This document shows, piece after piece, positions 34,277-41,354 of a stretch of DNA of 56,796 bases. Each line of letters starts with the position of its first letter. Position 1 is the first letter of the stretch. Both the position numbers and the translations under genes were made by a program. Location: the NCBI GenBank assembly GCA_023458755.1, contig JAEWYE010000053.1, positions 1 through 56,796 of the forward strand, read 5' to 3'. Under the pieces are notes generated by a model, which was not told the origin of the DNA, did no database searches, and saw nothing but the letters and a program-made list of their open reading frames with translations. The DNA is from Bacillota bacterium (GTDB taxonomy: Bacteria; Bacillota; Clostridia; Oscillospirales; Acutalibacteraceae).

Positions 34277-34328
34277 GTATGATATGTTCTATGATTGATA
34301 TCATACACGATTAGTAGGAAAATGTCAA
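34277..34328 (-). promoter_or_regulatory. metY leader promoter overlapped by a dyad operator
   Basis: On the minus strand TTGACA (34328-34323), a 17-nt spacer and TATGAT (34305-34300). A perfect 9-bp dyad, GTATGATAT (34277-34285) and ATATCATAC (34298-34306), covers the -10 and the start region. Placed just after an Rrf2 gene, it is a natural binding site for that regulator. Confidence 0.75.
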
Positions 34329-34353
34329 TGTAAAATTTGAAATTTTTTCATAT

Positions 34354-34797
34354 TTATTTTGAAAGGCTGTCGTGCTGTGTACACAGCACCGCCTGACGCT
34401 TGACCAAATCCGCAAGCGTAATATGGTCAACCACATCGTTGACGGCGTCAGAAATCTTCTGCCACACCTCGACGGTCACGCACTGCGGGGCGCGGCGGCA
34501 GGAATTCGTTTCGGTTTCCAGGCAGGGGACGGGTGCAAGATTCCCCTCCATCAAACGCAGAATCATACCCACAGTGTACTTTTCCGGCGCGTATGCCAGT
34601 TTATAGCCGCCGCTCGCGCCGCGTGCGCTTAGGACATAACCCGCACGGCAAAGCTGAGTAATGATTTGCTCCAAATATTTTCCCGATATTTCCTGACGGC
34701 CCGAAATGCTTTTAATGGTGACATATTCGTCCGCATCGTTCATGGCCAAATCTACCATTAAGCGCAGGGCATAGCGCCCTTTTGTCGAAATTTTCAT
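34354..34797 (-). CDS. Rrf2-family transcriptional regulator (CymR/IscR-like)
   Basis: 147 residues. Winged helix domain at the N-terminus (MKISTKGRYALRLMVDLA, then SGKYLEQIITQLCRAGYVLSARGASGGY). Three cysteines, C92, C100 and C106, lie where IscR binds a [2Fe-2S] cluster (C92, C98, C104), so cluster sensing is possible, although CymR-type cysteine regulators also occur in this position. Adjacent to metY and reading toward it. The start at 34797 has GGGGG 8 nt upstream; the longer ORF to 34890 has none. Confidence 0.88.
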   Translation of the reverse strand: MKISTKGRYALRLMVDLAMNDADEYVTIKSISGRQEISGKYLEQIITQLCRAGYVLSARGASGGYKLAYAPEKYTVGMILRLMEGNLAPVPCLETETNSCRRAPQCVTVEVWQKISDAVNDVVDHITLADLVKRQAVLCTQHDSLSK

Positions 34798-34858
34798 GAT
34801 GAATCCCCCTGTATCCGTGCGCCCAATGCGCCAATTTATATTCGATACAACTTCATCT

Positions 34859-34887
34859 ATTATACAATAGGAATAGTGGGATTTCAA
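34859..34887 (-). promoter_or_regulatory. Promoter of the Rrf2 regulator gene
   Basis: On the minus strand TTGAAA (34887-34882), a 17-nt spacer and TATAAT (34864-34859). Confidence 0.75.
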
Positions 34888-34918
34888 CACGCGGTTTCCA
34901 ATGATATTATTCTATATC

Positions 34919-34946
34919 TTTACTTTTTATAAAACCGTGGTATGAT
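34919..34946 (+). promoter_or_regulatory. Probable promoter of the AT-rich membrane-protein gene
   Basis: TTTACT (34919-34924), a 16-nt spacer and TATGAT (34941-34946) with extended TG. It diverges from the Rrf2 promoter. Confidence 0.5.
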
Positions 34947-34972
34947 TATAGAAAAGGAAGGAATATAGAATT

Positions 34973-35656
34973 ATGTATATGGCAATTTCGATTATTGGCT
35001 TTTTGGGATTTATCGGTTGCATTATATGGCTGATTGTTTCCGTAATAAGAAAAAAAGAAAAAAAGAATAGTCTAATCGGTATAGCAATAGCTTTTATTTT
35101 GTTTGTTGGTGGAGGGATTGTAGCTGGTTTTGAACCACAGTCTGTTATAGCGAAGCCTGAATCCAAAATTACTTCCGATAATTCTATTATTGAAAGAGAT
35201 GTGAAGCCGAACGAGATAATTGACAATTCATCGTCAAGCTCGTCCGACAAATACAAAATAAAAAGTATAACTAGGGGAGATTTATTTTTAAGTATAGAAA
35301 AGATTTCACCTAATTCAAAAATTGTTGAATCTACAGAAATTACAACTGGAATTAAGGAACTGTCTATTGAAATAACAACAAGCAAAACTACTCTACTAGA
35401 TAATACACGCGAGTTCGTCAACGAGATGGATGCAATTAGGAAAAAAGATGCAAAACAACTAACCAAATCCGACTACCAATCCTTAAATTTCACACATAAA
35501 ATTAAAGGACGGGATAAAGAAAATTATTTGCGATTTATATTTGATAAGAAAAATGATGATTATTATGTTTCTGATAATAGCCAAACCGATATTACTGCAT
35601 ATCTGGACCCCGATTATGCAAAAGCATTTTCTGTAGCACTTGAAGATATGAAATAA
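34973..35656 (+). CDS. AT-rich two-helix membrane protein of unknown function
   Basis: 227 residues. Two hydrophobic helices (about 4-25 and 36-52) separated by a basic KKEKK turn, then a polar extracellular part of about 170 residues (residues 55-95 Ser-rich linker, then a beta-rich domain of about 130). The topology resembles small Firmicutes proteins with an Ig-like or DUF-type outer domain, but I do not recognise the family. It is visibly more AT-rich than its neighbours and uses many ATA and AAT codons, a sign of recent transfer. It is followed by copy 2 of the GC-rich repeat. Confidence 0.65.
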   Translation: MYMAISIIGFLGFIGCIIWLIVSVIRKKEKKNSLIGIAIAFILFVGGGIVAGFEPQSVIAKPESKITSDNSIIERDVKPNEIIDNSSSSSSDKYKIKSITRGDLFLSIEKISPNSKIVESTEITTGIKELSIEITTSKTTLLDNTREFVNEMDAIRKKDAKQLTKSDYQSLNFTHKIKGRDKENYLRFIFDKKNDDYYVSDNSQTDITAYLDPDYAKAFSVALEDMK

Positions 35657-35663
35657 GATAACT

Positions 35664-35740
35664 CTCACCCTCGCCCTAGCGGAGCGAAAAGGGCGGCTCT
35701 GCCGCCCTAACCTAACCAGTTAGCGCGCGGGAGCGCGCAA
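35664..35740. repeat. Dispersed GC-rich double-hairpin repeat, copy 2
   Basis: Shares with copy 1 (3431-3502) the string GGAGCGAAAAGG, a GGGCGGC/GCCGCCC hairpin (about 35690-35707) and the GCGCGC-GGGA-GCGCGC hairpin (about 35723-35738), in the same order and orientation. It lies directly after the AT-rich ORF. Confidence 0.65.
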
Positions 35741-35800
35741 CCGAACGAAAAAGCGGTAAATGCAATACTGAAGCCAAACATATGAAATGAGGTAATCGTT

Positions 35801-36058
35801 ATGAATACTGATACGATAAATCAAGACATATTAATCGGTGCAATATCGCTGGTAGTTCTAGTGATTGTTTATGCGATTATTCGATACTGTTATTTTATGA
35901 AGCATGAACACTTTGTCTGCCCGAAATGCGGATTTGCATTCAAGCCAAAGGTTCGCTCTCTTGTTTTTTCTGAAAATGCAGTGGAGGGTAAAATCATCAA
36001 ATGTCCGAAATGCGGGGAGAAGGAGTATATGGAGCCCGTAAAGGACAGCAAACAATAA
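35801..36058 (+). CDS. Small membrane-anchored zinc-ribbon protein
   Basis: 85 residues. One N-terminal membrane helix (about 10-32, ILIGAISLVVLVIVYAII) followed by a cytoplasmic zinc ribbon made of CPKC (near 40-43) and CPKC (near 68-71), spaced about 24 residues. Zinc binding is inferred from the two CxxC knuckles. The role is unknown. The ATG has a GAGGTAA ribosome site. A terminator follows. Confidence 0.65.
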   Translation: MNTDTINQDILIGAISLVVLVIVYAIIRYCYFMKHEHFVCPKCGFAFKPKVRSLVFSENAVEGKIIKCPKCGEKEYMEPVKDSKQ

Positions 36059-36063
36059 AAATT

Positions 36064-36104
36064 GAGCCGACATCCATGCGTCTGCACAGATGTCGGCTCT
36101 TATT
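36064..36104. terminator. Bidirectional terminator between the zinc-ribbon gene and thiD
   Basis: An 11-bp perfect stem (36064-36074 with 36089-36099), followed on the plus strand by TTATTTATA. Confidence 0.75.
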
Positions 36105-36883
36105 TATATGCGGTAACAATGGTTCAGCGGGCCGCTGCCTTTGCCCAAATCGAGATTGGCGGCAAGCGCGCCGGTAATGTATTCCTTCGCGTTCTTTACG
36201 CTCTGGGCAACCGTATACCCTGCCGCCAGATTGCACGCGATAGCGGAAGACAGCGTGCAGCCCGTTCCGTGGGTGTTGGGGTTCTCCACTTTAGGGGCGC
36301 GGAACCAGATCGCTTCGCCGTTGGTGTAAAGCAAGTCGTCCGCGCTGTCCGTTAAATGCCCGCCTTTTATCAGTACGCTGCCCTTTAACATAACGGAAAT
36401 TTCTTCGGCGGCTTTTTGCATCTGCTCGGTTGTTTCAATGCGGTAACCGCACAGGCTTTCCGCTTCAGGTAAGTTCGGGGTAATGACGTCGGCGAGCGGA
36501 ATCAGCTTCGTTTTCAGTGCGTCCATGGCACCGTCGGTTAATAGCTTGCTGCCGCTGGTCGCCACCATCACCGGGTCGACGACGATATTTTTCGCTTGGT
36601 ATTGTTTGAGCTTGGCCGCAATCACCTCAATGATATCCGCACTCGATACCATGCCGATTTTCACCGCGTCCGGGTAAATATCGGTAAAAATGCAGTCAAG
36701 CTGCTGCCCGACAAATTCCGGTGAAGCCTCCTGCACGCCGTAAACGCCGGTGGTGTTTTGTGCGGTCAAGGCGGTAATTGCGCTCATGGCGTACATTTTG
36801 TGCGCGGTAATGGTTTTGATATCTGCCTGTATGCCCGCACCGCCGCTGCAATCGGAACCGGCAATCGTCAATACTTTTTTCAT
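36104..36883 (-). CDS. thiD: HMP/HMP-phosphate kinase ThiD
   Basis: 259 residues. It phosphorylates hydroxymethylpyrimidine twice to HMP-PP, the pyrimidine half of thiamine. Ribokinase-like fold: AGSDCSGGAGIQADIKT at the N-terminus, VVDPVMVATSG, and the anion hole/catalytic NTHGTGCTLSSAI near 210. It overlaps the HAD gene by 4 nt and is last in the TPP-riboswitch operon. Confidence 0.95.
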   Translation of the reverse strand: MKKVLTIAGSDCSGGAGIQADIKTITAHKMYAMSAITALTAQNTTGVYGVQEASPEFVGQQLDCIFTDIYPDAVKIGMVSSADIIEVIAAKLKQYQAKNIVVDPVMVATSGSKLLTDGAMDALKTKLIPLADVITPNLPEAESLCGYRIETTEQMQKAAEEISVMLKGSVLIKGGHLTDSADDLLYTNGEAIWFRAPKVENPNTHGTGCTLSSAIACNLAAGYTVAQSVKNAKEYITGALAANLDLGKGSGPLNHCYRI

Positions 36884-37533
36884 ATCAGATGTTCAACCTC
36901 ACATTCCTCAAAAGAGCGGATATAGCGGTCCGCTGTTTGTTTTAGTTTTTCCGCGTCCCTATCGGCGGAAGAGTCGTATACGGCAATCACGGGGAATCCT
37001 GCGTTTTTCGCGGATTGTGCCGCATGAAGGGCATCCTCAAACACAACAGTTTCTGATTTTTCGGTTTGAAGCAGTTCCAGTGCCTTCTCGTAAATTTCTC
37101 CGCTTTCCTTGCTGAATCCGGTTTCGGTACAGGTCAGCACAAAGGAAAAGCAATCCGCAATGTTTAATCGCCGAAGTGCCGGTTCTGCCAAACAGCGGTC
37201 GGTCGCCGTTGCGATACACATTTTCACATGGTTTTGCTTTAGCTTTTGCAAAAAGGAGAACACATGCGGCTTTAGCTGTACGTCAAATCGGTATGCGTGA
37301 TCAATCATTGCGTTGATTTCGTCGGTGATTTCCTCCGCACTGCCGGTCAAGTGATACTCCCGTTTAAAATATTCTGCCGCCTGGAGCAAGGTCATGGTTT
37401 TTAAATCATCCCTTACATGCGCAAGCGGGGTGACTCCCTTTGACCGCAGATAATTTTCACCCAAGGTGTCCCAGACCGGCATGGAATCCAGCAGCGTGCC
37501 ATCCAGGTCGAAAATAACAGCAGTCGGCATCAT
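36880..37533 (-). CDS. HAD-family phosphatase in the thiamine operon
   Basis: 217 residues. HAD motif I FDLDGTLLDS (Asp 9 and 11), motif II/III region CIATATDRCLAE and the acidic VFEDALHAAQSA make it a beta-phosphoglucomutase-like phosphatase. It is embedded by 4-nt overlaps between thiE and thiD. Such context suggests action on a thiamine intermediate, for example thiamine monophosphate to thiamine, feeding a pyrophosphokinase, or clearing damaged metabolites. This role is inferred from context, not sequence. Confidence 0.85.
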   Translation of the reverse strand: MMPTAVIFDLDGTLLDSMPVWDTLGENYLRSKGVTPLAHVRDDLKTMTLLQAAEYFKREYHLTGSAEEITDEINAMIDHAYRFDVQLKPHVFSFLQKLKQNHVKMCIATATDRCLAEPALRRLNIADCFSFVLTCTETGFSKESGEIYEKALELLQTEKSETVVFEDALHAAQSAKNAGFPVIAVYDSSADRDAEKLKQTADRYIRSFEECEVEHLI

Positions 37534-38171
37534 GGCTGCACCATCTGCTCCGAAAGAGAGCGCAGAGTTTTCGTAGCGGCGTATACATCCGATTTTGCAA
37601 AAATAGCCGAAATAACGGCAACACCGTCCACGCCGCTTCCCTTTAACTGCAAAATATTTTGTTCACTGATGCCGCCGATTGCCACAACGGGAATGGATAC
37701 GCTTTTGCAGATTTTTTGGAGAGTATCAAACGAAACGCTGTTCGCATCCAACTTGGTAGAGGTGGAAAACACCGCACCCACGCCGAGATAATCCGCGCCG
37801 TTCTGCTCGGCTTGAACCGCCTGCTCAACGGTTTGTGCGGATACGCCCAGAATTTTGTCTTTGCCAATGAGGGAGCGCACTTCGGCGGCGCTCCGGTCGC
37901 TCTGTCCAACATGTATACCGTCCGCTCCGCATTCCAGCGCGATTTGGATATTGTCATCAATCACGAACGGAACCTGATAGCGGTCGGCAAGCTTCTTAAT
38001 TTCTTTTGCTTCCCGCAGGAATGCTTCGTAGGACATATCTTTTTCACGAAGCTGCAAAAAAGTTGCGCCTGCCTTTAAAACTTCTTCCACCTGTTCTTCC
38101 AATGTGTGGATGCCCAGCCAGGCGCGGTCGGTTACTGCGTAAAGAAGCATGGATTGTTTATCTGCTTTCAA
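37530..38171 (-). CDS. thiE: Thiamine-phosphate synthase ThiE
   Basis: 213 residues. It couples HMP-PP with thiazole phosphate to form thiamine phosphate. TIM barrel with YAVTDR, GATFLQLREKD, FVIDDN, GADGIHVGQSD, and the C-terminal IGGI.., VDGVAVISAIF. The start is TTG at 38171, about 8 nt after the GGAGGA that lies inside the end of thiM, so the two genes overlap by 14 nt. Confidence 0.95.
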   Translation of the reverse strand: MKADKQSMLLYAVTDRAWLGIHTLEEQVEEVLKAGATFLQLREKDMSYEAFLREAKEIKKLADRYQVPFVIDDNIQIALECGADGIHVGQSDRSAAEVRSLIGKDKILGVSAQTVEQAVQAEQNGADYLGVGAVFSTSTKLDANSVSFDTLQKICKSVSIPVVAIGGISEQNILQLKGSGVDGVAVISAIFAKSDVYAATKTLRSLSEQMVQP

Positions 38172-38982
38172 CTTTCATTCCTCCGTTGAGTGTTTTCGCG
38201 TTCATTTTGCTCATTTCATCAATGATGAATCCACGGTATGTGGAAGTGCCTCCGTTTATAGCCTGCAAACGCTGATAGGCAAGCTCACCGCAAAGTCCCA
38301 TCGCACAGACAGCAGCGGCGGTCGCGTCCAGCAGATTTTCCGGGTTTGCCCCGCAGTAGGCTGCAATTACGGTGGTCAGCATGCAGCCGGTTCCCGTAAT
38401 TTTGGACATCAGCGCGTTGCCATTGCGGATGATATAAGCCTTTTGACTGTCCGCAACAAGATCAATCGCGCCGGTAATGGCGATAACCGCACCGGTTTTT
38501 TGGCTCAGCTTTTTGGCGAACGCAACCGCTTCTTCAATATTGGTTTCGTTTACGGCGTCATTGATGTCCGCGTCCACACCCTTTGTGGTACCGCTGCCCT
38601 GATATACAGTTTTGATTTCGGATATGTTTCCGCGAATTACCGAAAACTTGACTTTGTCCAAAAGCTTGAACACGGTGTTTGTCCGCAGTGCGGAGGCTCC
38701 GGCTCCTACCGGGTCAAGTGCAACGGGGTGGGAAAGCTCGTTTGCTTTTTTGCCCGCTTTCAGCATAGATGCAATGGTTCTTTCGTTCAGCGTGCCGATA
38801 TTGAGAACGAGAGAATTGCAGATGGAAGTAATGTCCTCTACCTCGCTACTGTCATCCGCCATAATCGGGGAACCGCCGCAGGCCAGAATGATATTGGCGC
38901 AGTCATTTACAGTAACATAGTTGGTAATGGAATGCACCAAAGGAGTTTTTGTGTTAACGTTTTCGAGAATGTTTTCAAACAT
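38158..38982 (-). CDS. thiM: Hydroxyethylthiazole kinase ThiM
   Basis: 274 residues. It phosphorylates the thiazole moiety, a salvage step. Seen: LVHSITNYVTVNDCANI.L..GGSPIMADD at the N-terminus, ALDPVGAGAS, and the ATP/anion-hole ITGTGCML near 190. It lies 5 nt after cytX. The presence of thiM and cytX without thiC or thiG indicates salvage rather than full synthesis at this locus. Confidence 0.95.
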   Translation of the reverse strand: MFENILENVNTKTPLVHSITNYVTVNDCANIILACGGSPIMADDSSEVEDITSICNSLVLNIGTLNERTIASMLKAGKKANELSHPVALDPVGAGASALRTNTVFKLLDKVKFSVIRGNISEIKTVYQGSGTTKGVDADINDAVNETNIEEAVAFAKKLSQKTGAVIAITGAIDLVADSQKAYIIRNGNALMSKITGTGCMLTTVIAAYCGANPENLLDATAAAVCAMGLCGELAYQRLQAINGGTSTYRGFIIDEMSKMNAKTLNGGMKVESR

Positions 38983-38987
38983 TCAAC

Positions 38988-40193
38988 TCATCCTTTCTTT
39001 TTTGAACCCTTTGATAGGCTGTTTCTTATCCAGTTCACAGCAATACATAAAATACTGATTACGAGCATAATGGGCAGAGTGCTGCCGAGCGGGGTATCCA
39101 ACTGCATGAATACACGGTATCCGGCAAAGCCGATGACCCACAGAATCACATTGGTCAGGCAGACCGTTTCTTTGATATGGGATTTTTTCAAAATAAAGAA
39201 ATCCGTGATTAAAATCGCAATCATAGGCGCGAATACGGAACCGATTAAGTACAGAAAATCCTCAAATTTTTCAATCGGTGTAAACATGGCGACCAGCGTA
39301 CCGATAACGGTGATGATGACGGCAATCCATTTTTCGCTGAGTTTTTTGGAGATATCGGTAAAACTGACACCCGCGGAATATGCATCCAAAAATGTGGTGG
39401 TTACCGTGGAAAGAATAATAATCAGAATAGCGGCTACACCAAGACCGGCACGCATCATAATTTGGCTGATATCCGAGTTGCCCGTAAAGATGGCGGCGCC
39501 AAGACCGATTGCATACATCCAGCAGCTTCCCGCAAAGTAAAAAACAGTACTTGCAAGCGTTGCGGCTTTCGGCTTTTTTGCGGTACGGGTGTAATCCGAA
39601 ATCAACGGCAGCCACGAAAGCGGCATGGCTGCCGAAAGCTCTACCGCAGTGCCGAACGTCATGGAACCGCCTGCAGCAGCGGGTGCGTTCCCGTGGAATA
39701 CCGTAACGCTGAGTACAATCGTCAGCAAGAAAAGAGCGCCGACCGCGATAATATTGAGTTTACCCAGATTTTTTAACCCGACCAGAATCCACACGACAAT
39801 CAGTGCGCCAATCAGCACACACCAAGGAGTTTCCCCCTTTGTGCCAAGTACCGGGTTGATTACGGCACCCATGGCACGGGCACCGCCGATAATCATTACG
39901 GCTGTCCAGCCAACGAGCTGAAGCACGTTAAGCACGGAAAACAGGAGTGAACCCTTGTTCCCAAATGATACTTTTACCGTCTCCATAGCGGACATACCGG
40001 TTTTTCCGCCGATCAGTCCGGCAAAAAATAAGAGTGCGCACCCGATTACATGGCCTAAAAGGATGGCGGCGATTCCGTTTGCAAAGCCCAGGGGAGCAAT
40101 CAGCACCCCGGTCATGATTTCCGCAAGGGATACTGCCGCGCCGAACCATAACAGTCCGTTGCTGATACTGCTCGTTTTTGTGTTGTTTTCCAT
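38988..40193 (-). CDS. cytX: HMP transporter CytX (NCS1 family)
   Basis: 401 residues with about 12 membrane helices. An NCS1-type permease. CytX is the TPP-riboswitch-linked branch that imports hydroxymethylpyrimidine. Seen: LAEIMTGVLIAPLG in helix 1, VNGTNP-like ...TKGETPWC, and STVTTTFLDAYSAGVSF typical of the family. The start at 40193 follows AGGAG by 8 nt. First gene of the thiamine operon, about 50 nt after the riboswitch terminator. Confidence 0.9.
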   Translation of the reverse strand: MENNTKTSSISNGLLWFGAAVSLAEIMTGVLIAPLGFANGIAAILLGHVIGCALLFFAGLIGGKTGMSAMETVKVSFGNKGSLLFSVLNVLQLVGWTAVMIIGGARAMGAVINPVLGTKGETPWCVLIGALIVVWILVGLKNLGKLNIIAVGALFLLTIVLSVTVFHGNAPAAAGGSMTFGTAVELSAAMPLSWLPLISDYTRTAKKPKAATLASTVFYFAGSCWMYAIGLGAAIFTGNSDISQIMMRAGLGVAAILIIILSTVTTTFLDAYSAGVSFTDISKKLSEKWIAVIITVIGTLVAMFTPIEKFEDFLYLIGSVFAPMIAILITDFFILKKSHIKETVCLTNVILWVIGFAGYRVFMQLDTPLGSTLPIMLVISILCIAVNWIRNSLSKGSKKKG

Positions 40194-40244
40194 TTTTTCG
40201 TCTCCTGTTAAGATGATGTAGAGTTTTGTTTTCCGTTTTCTCTG

Positions 40245-40285
40245 TAAAAAAATAGCGGGACACGCCAAGTCGGCATATCCCACTA
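40245..40285 (-). terminator. Riboswitch-controlled terminator of the thi operon
   Basis: On the minus strand TAGTGGGATATGCC and GGCGTGTCCCGCTA form a 14-bp stem with G-U pairs, followed by seven T. It lies about 40 nt after the TPP aptamer, so it is the expression platform. Confidence 0.88.
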
Positions 40286-40324
40286 AATGTCTTGCATCTC
40301 TGCAAATTTTTCTTTAATGATCCA

Positions 40325-40440
40325 TTCCCTACGTTGGCATTATCCAAATCAGGTATCATACAAATTCTATTCGAATCCGTATAAGGGTCGAAGCAATCAT
40401 TGCTTCCTCTCAGCCTGCATCCGCAAGCTCCCCTAAGGAT
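40325..40440 (-). promoter_or_regulatory. TPP riboswitch (THI element)
   Basis: The minus strand carries the THI-box landmarks in order: AGGGGAGC, GGCTGAGAGG, GACCCTT, ACCTGAT, GGATAATGCCAACGTAGGGAA. TPP binding should favour the terminator at 40285-40245 and shut off cytX-thiM-thiE-HAD-thiD. A further hairpin (about 40442-40470) lies just upstream of the aptamer. Confidence 0.95.
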
Positions 40441-40488
40441 ATACGCTGATTCTGCATCAGCGCTTCCCTGCATATTCAATTTAACAAA

Positions 40489-40517
40489 ACTATAGCACAG
40501 GTCCGCATTTTTGTCAA
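40489..40517 (-). promoter_or_regulatory. Promoter of the thiamine operon
   Basis: On the minus strand TTGACA (40517-40512), a 17-nt spacer and TATAGT (40494-40489) with extended TG. Confidence 0.85.
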
Positions 40518-40566
40518 TTTTACCAAGTTGGAAATATTAAGGCATAAAGCATGCAAATCGGTGAAA

Positions 40567-41223
40567 TTACTTAACCGGTGCCGGCTGGGCTTTCTTTTTG
40601 CGTCCCTTCGCTCCGCTTTTTGCAGGGGCGGATACCGGCTTTAACTCGGTGTCAGCCTGCGCGCCCGCAGTCGGTTCGTTTACTTCCTGAACAGGCGGCT
40701 CTTCAATCCGTGCAGCTACGCCTGCCTTTTTGGAAGGCTTTGTTTTGGTGACGGATACCGATTTGGTTTTGTTTTCAATCGGCTCAATCTCCCATTTCTG
40801 GTTTTCGCCGTTCACATCGTCCCAAATCTGGATTCTTGCTCCGTTTTCTACGGAAAGTTCCGCAACATCCAGACATTTGCCGCAGAACTTTGAAAGGATT
40901 TTATAACTGCCGTCCTCATTTTTTACAAGATTCCACAGTTGGCTTTCCACGTCAAGATTTTCCCACTGATGTACCCAAGTGCCATTTTCCGTTCCGGCGG
41001 TTACGGTATCCATCACCTTGCCGGAATTTTTGCAAACCAACTTGTAGTCGTCTCCGGACATCTGTACAATTTTCCACTCTTGGCTCTCAGTGCCGTTATT
41101 CTCCCAAAGCTGAATAAGACCGCCGTTGTCCTGCGAAAAGTTTTCAACTTCCATTGCTTTACCGCTTTGCTTCGCGGTAATCGTATAATACCGGTTTGAA
41201 ACAATACCATTTTTTGCCGCCAT
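40567..41223 (-). CDS. Signal-less ricin-fold (RICIN) protein with basic tail
   Basis: 218 residues. Residues 7-145 form a beta-trefoil with three QxW repeats (ESQEW near 46-50, ESQLW near 92, ENQKW near 136), the sugar-binding R-type lectin pattern. No signal peptide or membrane helix is present, so the protein should be cytoplasmic, unusual for this fold. From about 150 a Lys/Ala/Pro-rich tail ending SGAKGRKKKAQPAPVK resembles histone-like nucleic-acid-binding tails. The start at 41223 has AAGGAG 8 nt upstream. The function is unknown. Confidence 0.82.
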   Translation of the reverse strand: MAAKNGIVSNRYYTITAKQSGKAMEVENFSQDNGGLIQLWENNGTESQEWKIVQMSGDDYKLVCKNSGKVMDTVTAGTENGTWVHQWENLDVESQLWNLVKNEDGSYKILSKFCGKCLDVAELSVENGARIQIWDDVNGENQKWEIEPIENKTKSVSVTKTKPSKKAGVAARIEEPPVQEVNEPTAGAQADTELKPVSAPAKSGAKGRKKKAQPAPVK

Positions 41224-41354
41224 TTTTGACACTCCTTTTTCACCATTTACGCTTTAACGAATTTTTATTACTAGAATGAGCATAGCATAAAAGAATTTAC
41301 ATGTCAATTATTGGAAATTTCAATAAATTCGGCAGCACACGGATAAAATTTGTA

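Noticed and set aside
38149..39540. 463-codon plus-strand ORF opposite thiM and cytX
   Set aside because: It covers two certain genes on the other strand and has no ribosome site or recognisable domain.
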